From Karalla daura (taxonomy: Eukaryota > Chordata > Actinopteri > Chaetodontiformes > Leiognathidae): a DNA stretch of 64,000 bases. The notes under the pieces were generated by a model that saw only the letters and a program-made list of their open reading frames with translations, did no database searches and had not been told where the DNA came from. Within the stretch, counting starts at the first letter, position 1; every line of letters starts with the position of its first letter. The stretch spans positions 17,689,519 to 17,753,518 of the forward strand of contig CM055206.1 of the NCBI GenBank assembly GCA_029224185.1, in the 5' to 3' direction. Shown here piece after piece: positions 39,816-52,310 of this stretch. A program made the position numbers and the translations under genes.

Positions 39816-39851
<36 letters not shown>
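39776..39851. repeat. Inverted (TG)n/(CA)n pair, hairpin-forming
   Basis: TG run 39776-39798 and CA run 39817-39851 are separated by only 18 bases (CTTGTGTAGATAAGAGGC), so a stem of about 23 bp is possible on either strand. Nearby simple repeats are CA at 39262-39288, CA at 39708-39725 and TG at 40104-40150. Confidence 0.92.
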
Positions 39852-39856
<5 letters not shown>

Positions 39857-40103
39857 GAGGCAGAGCAGCGTGCTGTAAAGACAGCTGGGGTCAGCAGCGA
39901 TGACCCCCCCTGCTTTAGAGAGGATGTCCACCAGGTCAGAAGTCACAGATCCAATCAGAGTGGTTGTCGCCACGTCGGCCCGTTGCCACGGAAACGCCCG
40001 GCGACTCCCGCTGAGTCGTCACCTGGCGCCACGCGTCTTACCTGCGATCGATGCGGCAGCGAGGCAGCCCGGTCGGAGCACACAGACCAGTCAAGAGAGC
40101 AAA

Positions 40104-40153
<50 letters not shown>

Positions 40154-40697
40154 ACTAGATGTTCACTCACATGGATAGAAACGCTGGAGATGAGGAGGTC
40201 CTGGGGTCGGAGCGAGGGCTCCCACTCAGAAGATACATGTAGACTGTAGCTAACTTGTCACTGCGTTAACTATTAGTGTGAGTCTGTGTGTTTATTACGA
40301 CTGAGCAGCAACATGGGTGCTAGATAGACACAATGATAGACGTAAGAGAGTCTTTTTCTGTCTTTCTGTCTTTATTCCAATGCAGGCACCAACTTGGATA
40401 TGAGCCAGCCAGTGAAATGGTACAGTCCAATCTAGGGGTGTCTGTAATTTTACCAAAACAGTCTTCCTTACATGAATATAGAAAATACAGCACATTGTAA
40501 TATTTATGACACTGAGGAGGAAGATAAATGTTTCCACATCCTCAGTCCCATATTTCTACCTCTTTTAGAGTTGATGAAGTCATAAAGTAGGGGGGGTCAA
40601 CCCCCCCTAAAGCCTCACTATGGTTGTAGTTGGATGCCCTCACCTCTAAGCTGTCCCTATATGGACTGAGGTCCGAAGCAGGTAAAGACACTTTACA

Positions 40698-40802
40698 GAT
40701 GGATGGATGGATGGATGGATGGATGGATGGATGGATGGATGGATGGATGGATGGATGGATGGATGGATGGATGGATGGATGGATGGATGGATGGATGGAT
40801 GG
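40698..40802. repeat. (GGAT)n tetranucleotide repeat
   Basis: A pure run of about 26 units, the complement of the CCAT type. Confidence 0.96.
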
Positions 40803-43146
40803 CGGCTTCGACGTGCGGTCAGGTGGGACTTCCTGGAGCGATCTTTGATATGAACAGGTAGAGTCTGGTTTCACAGAGGAGTCTGGTGGAGGCTGTGACA
40901 TGTGCCTCTCTCTTTGTCTAACCTCCTCTTATGTATGTAGAGGGATGTAGTCTTCTGGTCTGACAGACAGACACATCTTATCTCTACTATCCTCCATAGC
41001 CTCAGCACTTGAACAGCTTCAGCTTTCATCAAGCTGTTAATTCTAAATAAAGACACATTCAGAGCAGATAATGAGTTGAAATCCTCATGAACTGATAAAA
41101 ATTTAGCTTTTATATCTGTCATTTAAGTGAGTGAACGTTTGTCAGATGTAGTTTTTGTGCCCATGGCGTTCAGTTTTTCACCTGATTCTCCGTGTTGGAG
41201 TAAATGAGACACAGCAGTGTGACAGAGTGAGTTAAAGCTGTTCTCACTGTTTGTTTTGCAAAGTTGACACAGTCAGAGCTCTTATGTTGGTCTTGTCTCT
41301 CGCATCCCACTGGAAAAGCAGCGTCGGATAAAACAGAAACTCTGTGAAACTGAATTCAACTCTAAATTAGGTTTTAGTTAGAATTCTTGCTTGACTGAAG
41401 TCTGCTTATTAAAGGACCCTGACTCTAAGGTGTGTGTGTGTGTGAAACATGGGTTCAGAGAAAGGCTCGATGAAACATAGAACCGTACAACATCCGCCAT
41501 GTTTATAAAAGGTAATAACCGTTGGAGGGCAAACGTCAGACGTCCTGTTTTATGTAGAAATAAGTTGAAGGTGCAGCAGCTCAGCCTCAGAGAGAGAGAC
41601 TGAAGAGAAGTGATGAAATCCTGTACTGCTCCACTGCAGAGCGCTGCAGCAGGCCTGGGCTGAGCCCACGTTTAAGTGGATTTAGCTCCAGTAACAGCTC
41701 GGTCGATACCGTCTCACAGGCGGAAACATAACGGGACACGCCGAGTGTAAACCTCAAGGTTTAATGTCATTAAAAGTTAATGAAAGTTAAAACTTAACGG
41801 CCCCTCGGATGGATGTTTCATCCAGGCTCGCTGCACTCCTTCATCCCCTGTGGTGCAAAGCAAAATAAACGACCTCCCCGTCGGTAATTACACTGTGAAT
41901 GGCCACCGCAGTTTTTAATCGAGAAACCTAAAAAAAACGGGATCATAGAAAAAAAGAAGTCATACATGAATCAATAAGAATATTTAAAAACAACCTTTTT
42001 TAAAACATCTCTTGAATAGACCTCAGACACGTCACCTGCTTTCATTACATTTCTTATTCTGCAGATCACAGAAGCAACAGGTGACTATACCACTGCCATA
42101 GAGACTCTAAAGACGCTTAGAAGCAAGTAAAAGTGAGCTGGAACGTGTTGAATGTGGCGTCTGGAGGAGCAGGTAAGGGGGAGAGGAGCAGGAGGAGGAG
42201 GAGGAGGAGAGGAGAGGAGCAGGAGAGGAGCGCTGGGAGCGTGTTTCCGGTTGTTGGACATTAAAATGGCGGCTCAGCTGCAAAGAGGATTAAGTGAGAT
42301 TAGTCATAATACCTGCGACAGAGGGTGATAGGCCCCTCTCAGGTGGAGATACAGTCTTCATATTGTGGATGTCTTCATGGCTTAATATCGAGATGTTGGA
42401 GTCCATATGAAGCTCAATAAAACACTTACAATAAAAAACAGTGTTTTCTTTTCGACTGAATGTTTTGCAGGGTTGGTTAAGTTTGCGTCTCTGTCTCCCA
42501 GCATCAGCGTCTTGTACTGTGATGTTTGCTGCAGTTCTTCTGCAGCAGAAGCAGAAGCTCGTCCAGACCGAGTGTCTGCAGCAGCCTGGACATCGTCTCC
42601 TGCTTTATTAGTTCATTCAATCTCACAGTTGAGCGTTTTGCAGGAGCGTTTTGCAGGAGCCCGCTCCGTACCTGCGGGACACAGTGTCCAGGTTACGGCC
42701 GACATCTAAATTTACTGCAGCCGCGCTGCTATGAAATTAAACTCGCTGCCCATTGATTCTGGAAATCATTTCCAGACTGTTTGTGTGATTACTTTAAAAG
42801 CTTTGGCAAAGTCAATTTTCGGGGTGGGGGGGTGGGGGAGGTGGTACAATATCCTGGATAACGCTCCGACTCGGGCCGTCGTGTTTACTTCCTGGAGGCG
42901 CCTTCCTGTTCCAGGACGCCCCGGACACCTGCGCTCTCTCTGGGATGAGGAGGAAAACTCTCCGTTTTTACGACCAAGTCCAGGAAACAAAGCCGGGGCC
43001 GGGCGTGCATTGTGATTCAGGTCGTTCTCCAACTGTCTGACAGGCAGAGGGACTCTGAGGGGAGGCCTGTAGCATGCATCCCAAACAAGAGCAAAGCCAC
43101 GCTTTAAATTAAAGAAAGGCAGCAGATCCAAGAGAGACAAACTCAG

Positions 43147-43148
<2 letters not shown>

Positions 43149-43206
<58 letters not shown>
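43149..43206. repeat. (GA)n microsatellite
   Basis: A pure run of about 29 units. A second GA run lies at 43527-43574. Confidence 0.96.
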
Positions 43207-43208
<2 letters not shown>

Positions 43209-43525
43209 GCCGTTTTGGGGTTGATAAATAATTCTTGAGGTTTGCGTCCTCATTAGTCAGAGGCTGTGAAACGAAATGCTGACGTTCTGATGGAGTCTTC
43301 ATTAGAGACGTCAATAACGGCCTTATCAATACGCCCCGCGTGTAACAGTCGAAGCTGCAGCTCCCTGAAGTCGACTCACACGCACACAATGAACAATACG
43401 CTCCACTGTGGAAAATATTGACCGTGGCAAATTGAAATGCTAATACAGAATTCCCTTAAGCTCCGGGCGGCTCCCCACACAGCATACACAATGTTTAAAA
43501 TATGACGACTCGGACCGATGCTGCA

Positions 43526-43578
<53 letters not shown>

Positions 43579-43799
43579 GGTGCAGGGAGGAGGGGAGGAT
43601 AACAGAGTTAAGATCTGAACCCGATAACGAGGGGGAAAAACAGCAGAGAGATCCTGCAGCAGAATGTAAGAGCTGCAGATTAAAATCAGAGAAACGAGCA
43701 TGAAGCATAATCGAGGAATCAGTGACACTTACAAACGATCTCAGAACGAATATCTGTGAGATTAAAGTAGTGTGGAGCGGCGCGGAGGAGAAATTCTCC

Positions 43800-44570
43800 T
43801 TCTTCTTCGTGTGTTGACGTAGAAGCTATGGAGCCGTAGCTTCATCTAGAACACCTCTGATGCTATTTTGTAACTTTGGATGTAGGAATGCTTGTGATCA
43901 GATCTGGTGCCCTCTCATGCCTATCTGGCAACCACACTAAGGCTTTACATCTTGGTTTGGCTGCCGCTCACATGAACTGAACTTTTACATGATATTATGT
44001 GATTTTATGTGAAACTCTACGTGACTTTACGAAACTGTGGCTCCTCTTGTTCTTCTTCACTAAGAACTGGAGTAACTGGAGCTCTGCTATGGAGCTATGG
44101 AGTGATGCTCCACATCCAACCAGAGACAGAGGAAGAACCTGAGGAGGAACCAGAGACTGAGGAAGAACCTGAGGAGGAACCAGAGACTGAAGAAGAACCT
44201 GAGGAGGAACCAGAGACTGAAGAAGATCCTAAGGAGGAACCAGAGACTGAGGAAGAACCAGAGGAGGAACCAGAGCCTGAGGAAGAACCTGAGGAGGAAC
44301 CAGAGACTGAGGAAGGACCTGAGGAGGAACCAGAGACTGAGGAGGGACCTGAGGAGGAACCAGAGACTGAGGAAGGACCTGAGGAGGAACCAGAGACTGA
44401 GGAAGGACCTGAGGAGGAACCAGAGCCTGAGGAAGAACCTGAGGAGGAACCAGAGACTGAGGAAGAACCTGAAGAGGAACCAGAGACTGAGGAAGAACCA
44501 GAGGAGGAACCAGAGACTGAGGAAGAACCAGAAGAGGAACCAAACTGCTGCAGACTCTCAGTCGTGTGTG
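43800..44570 (+). mobile_element. Dispersed repeat copy with minisatellite array 3
   Basis: This is the most complete forward copy. It has head GTAGAAGCTATGGAGCC (43819-43835), CACCTCTGATGCTATTTTG, and middle CAGATCTGGTGCCCTCTCATGCCTATCTGGCAACCACAC (43898-43936). A degenerate GTGACTTTA/ATGTGATTTTA tract (43991-44036) and TCACTAAGAACTGGAGTAACTGGAG precede the array (44119-44541). The far flank is AAACTGCTGCAGACTCTCAGTC, whose reverse complement occurs beside array 4. Confidence 0.7.
44119..44541. repeat. 30-bp minisatellite array 3 (inverted relative to the others)
   Basis: About 14 units in almost perfect 30-bp register (GAGGAACCAGAGACTGAGGAAGAACCT order). Unit types include GGAAGGACCT (several in a row), GAGCCT for GAGACT, and one GAAGATCCTAAG unit near 44220. 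The last is the same rare variant that occurs three times in array 4. Confidence 0.93.
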
Positions 44571-45243
44571 TTAATTTACTCACAGACTTTAACGAACCTT
44601 TTGAACATACGTGATCGTTATTCAACAAAGCTGAGGTTCAAAGGTTATCATCATCATAATTATTTTTACATTTTAAACCAAGGACATGCAGGCCGGTGTG
44701 TCCTGCTCGGACTAATTAACCACCAATTAGCTCCAGCGATTAGCTCCTGGAGCTCCATCACGGAGAGGAAGGAGGCGACAGGTGATTAGAGGGAGGCGCG
44801 GAGGTCGACGCCTCCATCTCTAAACTGCTTCCTCTCCGAGGTCGAGTCGCCGCCCGCTCTCTTAACGAGCTGTTCAGAGCTAATTGAAACGAACGGTTCG
44901 TTATCACGTCCAGACTAACGAGGCGCGGCTGTCGGTCAAACAGAGCAGAGAACCAGAGAGTTTGTTCAGTTTTTACATCCTGTAGGTCACTGAACTATCG
45001 TAGGTACCAGGGCGGGGACACTGGTGAGTCAAATGACTCGATCACTAAAATCTACTAAGAAATCTACTAAAATCTACTACTAAAGTCTGACATTGTCGTA
45101 GTCTTGGCCATTTTAAACTCATTAAAGCCCATAACCTATTAACATTTTGCCAATAATGCTAAAGTTTTTACTGATTTTGCACAAAAACAGCAAAAAAACC
45201 TGCAGTCATAAATGTATGCATGATGTTCACAACTTCGCAACTG

Positions 45244-45273
45244 CACACACACACACACACACTCACACACACA

Positions 45274-45358
<85 letters not shown>
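45244..45358. repeat. (CA)n microsatellite with CT interruptions
   Basis: About 115 bp with CACT interruptions. Confidence 0.95.
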
Positions 45359-45361
<3 letters not shown>

Positions 45362-45522
45362 CTGTTGTTGTTTCCTCTCAGCTCCATCTGCACCGTCTCT
45401 AATCTCATCTGCAGGGAGACTAATCGAACGTGCTCGCTCGTCAGCACGACAATTACCTCCTCCTGAACTCTGGATCCCGTCCTGCTCAATTTCTGAGCGA
45501 AACCACCTTTCCTGGGAATATC

Positions 45523-45559
45523 GAGGCAGCGAGGCAGCGAGGCAGCGAGGCAGCGAGGC
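45523..45559. repeat. 8-bp tandem repeat (GAGGCAGC)n
   Basis: About 4.5 copies. Confidence 0.88.
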
Positions 45560-46562
45560 GTCCAGCCTCTCATGCCTCATTCCGCTCTGTTAACTCTCCA
45601 CAAAGCCTGAACACTGGCTGATAAAAAAAGACAATCAAATTTTAAACAATTATGTAGAAATGAACTGTATTGACTGACAACAGCTTGACAACGTGTCTCT
45701 GGATCTGTGGATTAAACCTGTGTGTAACCTGTTGGGCTGAGGAACGATCCAGACTGATGTTCTTAGTGTGTTCAGTCTCTTGTTGTTGGTTTGAAACCTG
45801 CTTCAGAACCTCAATCACTACGACAGAAAACATTAAATCTATTGTATAGATTCATGTTGTTGATCGGTCACCTCATGTTGTTGATTGTCACATTAATGTG
45901 TGTTTCTCCCTCTTGGTCCCTATCTGGCAACCATACAAACATTAGATGCATAAAACTGAAACTCATAAAGTAATAAGGTGAAACGTCATTAACAAACCTG
46001 GTCTGACTGCAGTGAATGTGTGCAGGGGCGTGTCCAGCAGGCATGGGACTGTTAGCATGTTAGCTGTTAGCATCTTGCAAATCTGTGTTGGACCCATTTT
46101 CTCTTCTTTTTCTCTGAGAATAACGGCATGAATTCACTCTGAAATACTGCAGATACTTCTTCAGTGTCTTTTATGAACGCAGCAGCACAGATCTGCATCT
46201 CTGCTCAGGAGAAGGTTGTCCGTCCCCTCGGCCTGTCAGCTGCTTCCTCTTCATCTCATACACGTTATGGAGGGTCAGACGTGGCCCTGCTGCTCTCCCT
46301 CTCCTCTCCTCTCCGGGAGTCCCTCATCCATCCATCCATCCATCCATCCAGGAGGGCTCATCCATCTCTCCTCTCTGAGTGGAGCATCGTCACAGTCCCG
46401 AGGAGGAGCAGAGAGCGGGAGGAGCTTCCAGCTCTGACAGATTACAGCGCAGCCTTGAATCAATGTCCCGCTCTCTGCTTCTCTCTGCATCCGCACGGAT
46501 TCAGCTGATGGGAACGCTGCAGCGCTGACAGACGTGTTTAATATGGGCCGCATCATATTCCC

Positions 46563-46665
<103 letters not shown>

Positions 46666-46779
46666 CTCTGCTAAAACTTTGGAAAGTAGAGCAAACAGTG
46701 ACGTGTAGCAGCAGCAGAGCAGCAGAGCAGCTAAATAAAGATCAATATCATGTTTAAAGGTTCTCACATGGAACATGTG

Positions 46780-46925
46780 TCAGCCTGGGAGCTATGGAGC
46801 ACTGGCTTCATCGGAAACACCTAAGATGCTGTTCAACCATCCTATTTAAAGCTGTGGGCACAGATTTGGCACCCTTTCATGCTTACCTGGCAACATCTTT
46901 AAGCACTTAGATTTTAAGTCACATA
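46780..46925 (+). mobile_element. Dispersed repeat copy, partial
   Basis: It shows GGAGCTATGGAGCACTGGCTTCATCGGAAACACCTAAGATGCTGTTCAACC, then GTGGGCACAGATTTGGCACCCTTTCATGCTTACCTGGCAAC, then CTTTAAGCACTTAG. The minisatellite and its flanks are absent. Confidence 0.55.
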
Positions 46926-47977
46926 CAAGATTCACATTGCTCAGATTTTCCTGCTTTGTTCATCTCAGTATCTAGAATTTGTGCATGAATGAGGATTTGA
47001 TCCTGCTATACGTGCTTGTCGTTCTATTACATCAAACGCATGTTTTCCTACTAACAAATACCATCATTTCAGCCTTTTCTGATTCATAACTTGAAACATT
47101 AATAATGTTTTTGGACCTGCCTTGCTTTAAGTCTCCTTTAGGAACACAGAGAGAGTCGGTCTCTCTTTCTGTCCTGCTGTGAGAGCACGTAGAGCTCAGA
47201 CATCATGAAAACACAAACTGTGACGGCTTCATTTAACATCTGTAAGCGGTGGAGCTGTGTAAAACACACACTGAGCACATGCTTTGTTTCCTTCCCGCTG
47301 ACAGATAACACATGAATAAATCTCTTTGCTTGGCTGTTTCTGTCTCGCTGCCTGTCTGACTGAAGCCTGGGATGAGGTGAAATCATCACCGCAGCTCCTG
47401 AGCCGCTCTTATGGCGCTCCCCATCCTTTAGCAGCCTGACATCTGCATGTTTATCTGATGAGCTGCCTCCACCAGAAACAGCAGAGAGAGAAGAAAGACG
47501 GAGGAGCTAATCGCTGCACCTGTCATGTGTGTCTTTGTTTATGAAGATTTACCGTTTTCAGAATCGTTTCAGGGCTCGTTTGCTTTGTTATAGTTCAGAG
47601 GAGAAAATCATCTACAACCAGATACGTAACCCAGGGGGGCGTGGCAACAGGCTGTCAGTCATGGCTAGCAACACTTCTGACCAATCAGAGAGAAGTGAGG
47701 ATCATGCCTGGCTTTTGTTTACAACTTTGAGACTGTAAAGATAAGGAAAAACAACATTTATATCATTTTAGCTTCTGAACTGGAACAAACTGTCATATCA
47801 CTTGATATAATAAGAAATTCCTTGTTTTCCTCAGTGTAATTTATTCCTCCTGCTGCTCTCCCTCAGCTCGATGCTCTTGTTCTGCGTGTATGTTTTTGTG
47901 ATGTTGACAATAGTGGAAATGAATCAATAAATGTGCCAGATGCTTGTGTTGGCCGGCTGACAGGCGTGCCAGGCGCT

Positions 47978-47991
47978 CTGCCCCCTGGTGG
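47978..47991 (-). promoter_or_regulatory. CTCF-like motif downstream of the TBC1D32-like gene
   Basis: The minus strand reads CCACCAGGGGGCAG, which fits the vertebrate CTCF core CCASYAGRKGGC. It lies about 1.1 kb past the stop codon, at the border between the gene and the long gene-poor stretch, so a boundary role is plausible. This is motif evidence only. Confidence 0.5.
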
Positions 47992-48138
47992 TGAAGTAGA
48001 AGCGTTGAAACGTTCACTCCTCAGGTCGTTGTGTGTAGCTGTTGCAGTAAAAGGCTTTGGTGTCTGTCACTGTAACCTGCGCACTGAGGCCGGTAAACAG
48101 TGTGATGTGTGTGAGCGATAGATGGTGTGATGGAGTCG

Positions 48139-48144
48139 TTTATT
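48139..48144 (-). terminator. Possible poly(A) signal for the TBC1D32-like gene
   Basis: Read on the minus strand this is AATAAA, about 975 nt after the stop codon at 49119. It is the nearest canonical hexamer I found downstream of the stop. No cleavage site can be shown from sequence alone, and a variant hexamer closer to the stop could be used instead. Confidence 0.3.
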
Positions 48145-48398
48145 ATTCAGACCTCAGAGCGTCTGAGGAGGGACAGCAGGACGGCGGCGGGAGCAGGAGA
48201 GCCGGCCTGTGCTTACTAATGAGGCTTTATCACAACCGCACAACCTCCCTCATGCATCTTTCATCCTCAGCCCTGCACAAGCAGACAAACAGCAGAGGCT
48301 GCGTGATGCATCGTTGCGTGGCGCCGCATTAATGGCGTGTGTAATAGCCGTGAGGCGTGGAGCGCCACGGCCAGCCGTCACTCAGACGCTGCTCCGCC

Positions 48399-48500
48399 CA
48401 CAGCTGCCCCCCCCACAGCTGCCCCCCCCCCCACAGCTGCCCCCCCCCCCACAGCTGCCCCCCCGCCACAGCTGCCCCCCCCCACAGCTGCCCCCCCGCC
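48399..48500. repeat. (CCACAGCTGCCCCCCC)n C-rich minisatellite
   Basis: About six units of CACAGCTG followed by 7-10 C. Unit length varies with the C run, and the G-rich strand may form quadruplexes. Each unit contains an E-box-like CAGCTG. Confidence 0.88.
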
Positions 48501-49118
48501 CCGCCTCCTCCTAATGCCCACACCATCAGCTGCCTCACGAGACACGCAGAAAAACCACATGATTCACAGTCAAGAGGAAACAAATAAAGAGAGGATGAAA
48601 GCAGCGGCACATTTACATACGTGCAGTGTTTACAGGTTACATCCACGGCCCGCTGAACTCGCCTCTGCTTTCCAGGAGCATAAATAATCAATGTGAATCT
48701 CCTTCTGCATTCAGTTTAAAAAAGGCTCCGTAATTACCTGAAACAGCTGGAGGTGCCACTCAGGAACAAGCACAAATTAAAAATCACTATTTCAAGAACT
48801 GCAGAGGCTGTATGTGTGTGTGTGTGTGCTCCCTTCAATAGCATGATTGTACAGATACTGTATAGGAATCTACTCGTCTTTTTATGGTGTTTTCTGCGGT
48901 TTAGAGCTCGTATGAAGCTAACAAATGGACGTCACGGTTTTAACTCTCTCTTGAGACAGTTTCCAGATGTTGAGCTGCGTGTCAGGCTCCTTCTCAGAGG
49001 ATCTGACCCCAGACTGTAGCCGAGGAGTCCTGCAGAGCTGACCGTGCTCCGGTGGGTCTCTGGCCCCTGACAGGGACACAGGTTGGAGGTGGAACCATGT
49101 TGTAACGGGGAGCTGCTC

Positions 49119-49238
49119 TCACTCCACGGGGCTCCGGATGCTCTGCATGTCGGCCAGCACCAGGCTCCTGTAGCTGCGCTGCAGACGCTCCATGAAGTCC
49201 AGGTAGCTGCTCACCCTGAAGCCCACGATCGGCTCCTC
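49119..49238 (-). CDS. tbc1d32: TBC1D32-like terminal coding exon (C-terminus and stop)
   Basis: This is the last coding exon of a minus-strand TBC-domain gene. It opens after a good acceptor (pyrimidine-rich, ending CCTGCAG at 49244-49239) in phase 0. It encodes 39 residues, starting EEPIVGFRVSSYLDFMERLQ and ending SIRSPVE, followed by TGA at 49121-49119. It joins in frame to the FLK that ends the preceding exon at 52858, so the joined text reads QVFLK-EEPIVGF. From family memory this matches the extreme C-terminus of TBC1D32/BROMI, a helical tail after the TBC core. TBC1D32 acts at primary cilia with the kinase CDK20/CCRK and is needed for normal Hedgehog output. Exon limits come from splice signals and phase. 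The gene name rests on recalled similarity, not a search. Confidence 0.82.
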   Translation of the reverse strand, partial: EEPIVGFRVSSYLDFMERLQRSYRSLVLADMQSIRSPVE

Positions 49239-50788
49239 CTGCAGGCCGACAGGGGAAGTGTCTCAGTTAAACCCTGAGCACAGAGAAAACCTGGACTGTT
49301 GCTCAGTTTGTGAGATTAATTAACCTTCGATATTTTCTCCTAAATGTATAAACAAGAAAACACCCTCAGACCTCCTCAGGGTGCTTTCTCATTTTCATCT
49401 GTTTTTTGTAATTCAGCTCTTTCAGGTATTTGCAAAATGATATTTTTTATACCAAAATCTTTAAGACGATCTCCGCTCTGTCTATAGTTGTTACACTCAC
49501 TGTGTCGAGATAAATCTGAACGTGAAGTGAAACAGTTTCTTCAACTCTGTAATACTGTAATTTGCATTTACTGAGGTAAAACTATGTGAATTTAATCAGC
49601 ATCTTGTTAACGATAAGAAAAGATTCAAGTCATTAAAACAGTACAAAGACCTTGGCAGAGAGCACTCTGCAAAGTGATTCCACGCTACAATTACGCTGTT
49701 GGCTAGTGTGTCTGTTCAGGGTCTAATGAGGTGAAAGTTTCTGCTTCCAAGCAGAGAAAGTTTGTGATTATTTATCCTGGTTTGTTTTCCCCGTCGGAGG
49801 ACGAGGGTGTGCTCACAGATAATGGTGTCTCACTCTGTTATCCGTCACTCCTGTCGGGAGGTGAGGTGTGAATGATTCGATATCACCTTTCTCATTAAAA
49901 TCCTTTACATTCAATCTGTTTCCAGCGTCACAGGAAATCAAATTAGATCTCAGGGAATCGAACGCTGCACCGTGTCAGGCAACAAACAGCCCGGCTCAGA
50001 GCCCGGCTAATGAGGTTCTCCCCACGTGTCACAAATAAGAAAAAACAAACAATATCTTAACAAGCATCTGTGCAAAACAGGTAAACAAGACGCGTGCTAA
50101 TACGTAGAGCGATAAGCAAGTGTCCCCGAGACGAGACAAGAATCAGAGCGGGGGAAACGTCTCATTTGGCTCGTTTGCTCACTCAGGGTTTCAATCTGAG
50201 CCTCGACGAGCGCCTGACATCCCCAGCCCGACCTGCAGGAGCTGAGACGAAGCTGAAGCAGCTAAAACACTTTACGTATCCACATAAGACCAGACAGAGA
50301 GGCGTCTGATCCAGGCTGAGGTCAGACAGGGTCTAACCCGCCAGCTCATGTCTCACCTTCAAATCTACTCGGTTAAGGGAGGTTACGGGCTCTGGAGAAG
50401 TCAATAAGTTTCTTTAGATCTGACTGTGATTTGGTTTGTGTCTGCTAATGTGAGAGGTTAAAGAAAGCATGAGCGAGGTTTCAGTCGGGACCTTCAAATA
50501 AAAGAGAATGAAAGCAGGGGATTGAATTTACAGGCTGCGAGTCAGAGGGCGAAGGTTTCCACCTCCAACTAGTCCAGTTACTGGAGTTACTACATGAAAC
50601 ATGAAAGAGACATCTCCTACTTTCATTACATTACATAAGCTCGCTGCGTAGACCGGCCTGATCTAGTGCTGTTAATAAAGAGGCTGCTCCTATGTGAGAG
50701 CAGCTACATAACTCTGTTTACAATAAATCTATATTTTATGAAGTTGTTGTTGTCGTGCTGGGCCCAGAGATGCTGTGGGAGCGCGTAG

Positions 50789-50791
<3 letters not shown>

Positions 50792-50832
<41 letters not shown>

Positions 50833-50996
50833 ATGTGAGTGTGGGTATGTGAGTGTGTGTGTGTGTGTTTCCAGTGGATGACATTCGCACTTGTCAGATT
50901 GTGTATTTCAATTTTCCTTGGAATTAAACCTCAGTGACTGAAGCCACATCTGAAGCAGCAGAGGGAATTTCCCTGTCGAGTATTTTCATTGCTACT

Positions 50997-51050
<54 letters not shown>
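50792..51050. repeat. (TG)n and (CA)n pair in the last intron
   Basis: TG at 50792-50829 with a degenerate tail to 50869, and CA at 50999-51050. The two runs are inverted relative to each other. Confidence 0.94.
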
Positions 51051-51055
<5 letters not shown>

Positions 51056-52020
51056 GCGTCTAGCGTGACGTTTCGAGCTCTGCTGAGTCAGACGCTTCCA
51101 CGCTGAACAGGTGAGGGTGGTCAGCACTTCTGAGCTCATTAGGCAGCGTCATTAACGCATGAATTACCTCAGACCTCCGTGTTTTCTTCAGCTCGTCCTC
51201 GTGACAAACGAGTGGAATTAAGATTCAGAGAGACTGCGGCTCAGCCCCGAGGACTCAAACAGTTTGAGTCAGTTCAAAGGAAATATCATAAGAGCAGGAC
51301 GACAGAGTCCTCTCATCCTCAATGTTTAACATCATGTTTAAATCCATCATTTACTGCATTACTATTGATGTGGGAGGCATTCACATTTTCACGTTTTGGG
51401 AAGAGTCTGGACGGGCATCGTCCGGTTGTTGTCTCATGAAAAATACGACCCAATATTTGCAATAATGTGTTCAGTTCATAGATTCTGTATATGAAGTAGT
51501 TTCAGGTGATAAAGACAATACAGGAGTAATGATATAGCTGGGATTTACTGCACATGCCGACTACATTAAAGTCGAAACATTGCTGATTTGCTATTGTACG
51601 GTACAGAAATGAATTTGTCCTCGAATCGTTTCAGTCTGTTCCAGGCCAAAAAGTTTCTTCAAATAAAGTAGGGTTGAGATTAGAGTCAGGACATTAGAAT
51701 GAGCGCGGTGCATTCAATGTAAAGTCTGTAAACTGGGAGTGAGAGGAATGAGTTTTCAGTGCAGATCACACTCTGACCCCGGAGGACCGGCGGCTCCCAC
51801 CCGGCCTCTGAATGACAAATGATTTGACCTGATAAAACTGTGCAAAGTGTTTTCATCTTCCTCCCCCTCCTCCTCCTCCTCCTCCTCATCACATCTACTG
51901 ACGTGTCCCTGAACGCAGCACGACAAAGCTGCATGGAGCTCCACTGACCTCTGCTTCCACTCCATCCTGACTCCTCACATTTTAATTTAGATGAAATATA
52001 GATGCTGTGCGTGTGATATC

Positions 52021-52248
52021 AGTGTGTGTGTGCATGCCTGTGTGTGTGTGTGTGTGTGTGAGAGAGAAAGAGAGAGCAAGAGAGAGAGAGAGAGAGAGAG
52101 AACCCTCTCACAGCATATGTCAAAGATGTCACAGTGTCTCCACAGAGAAATGGACGAAGTATTGAAAACTTTACACAGTTCAGCTCAGGACGAGCTGTGT
52201 GGATATGTGTGTGTGTGCATATGTGTAGTGTGTGTTTGTCCCGTCCCT

Positions 52249-52287
<39 letters not shown>

Positions 52288-52310
52288 ACATATATAAACA
52301 CACACACAGG
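52021..52310. repeat. Compound (TG)n(GA)n and (CA)n microsatellites in the last intron
   Basis: TG at 52021-52059, GA at 52060-52101 and CA at 52249-52281, with a CA/TATA tail to 52308. Confidence 0.93.

Larger units (their letters stand above)
37140..43140. other. Gene-free intergenic stretch
   Basis: No supported exon. It contains one CTCF-like motif and the repeats listed. The block at 37310-37420 is repeat-free with TAATTATGCATAA-like words. Confidence 0.5.
46930..49118. other. Region 3' of the TBC1D32-like gene
   Basis: Probable 3' UTR immediately left of 49119, running perhaps to about 48,140. The C-rich minisatellite and a CTCF-like motif follow. No other exon is seen. Confidence 0.5.

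Noticed and set aside
45895..45945. CCCTATCTGGCAACCATACAAAC as another copy
   Set aside because: Only the TCTGGCAACCA core matches; flanks do not align.
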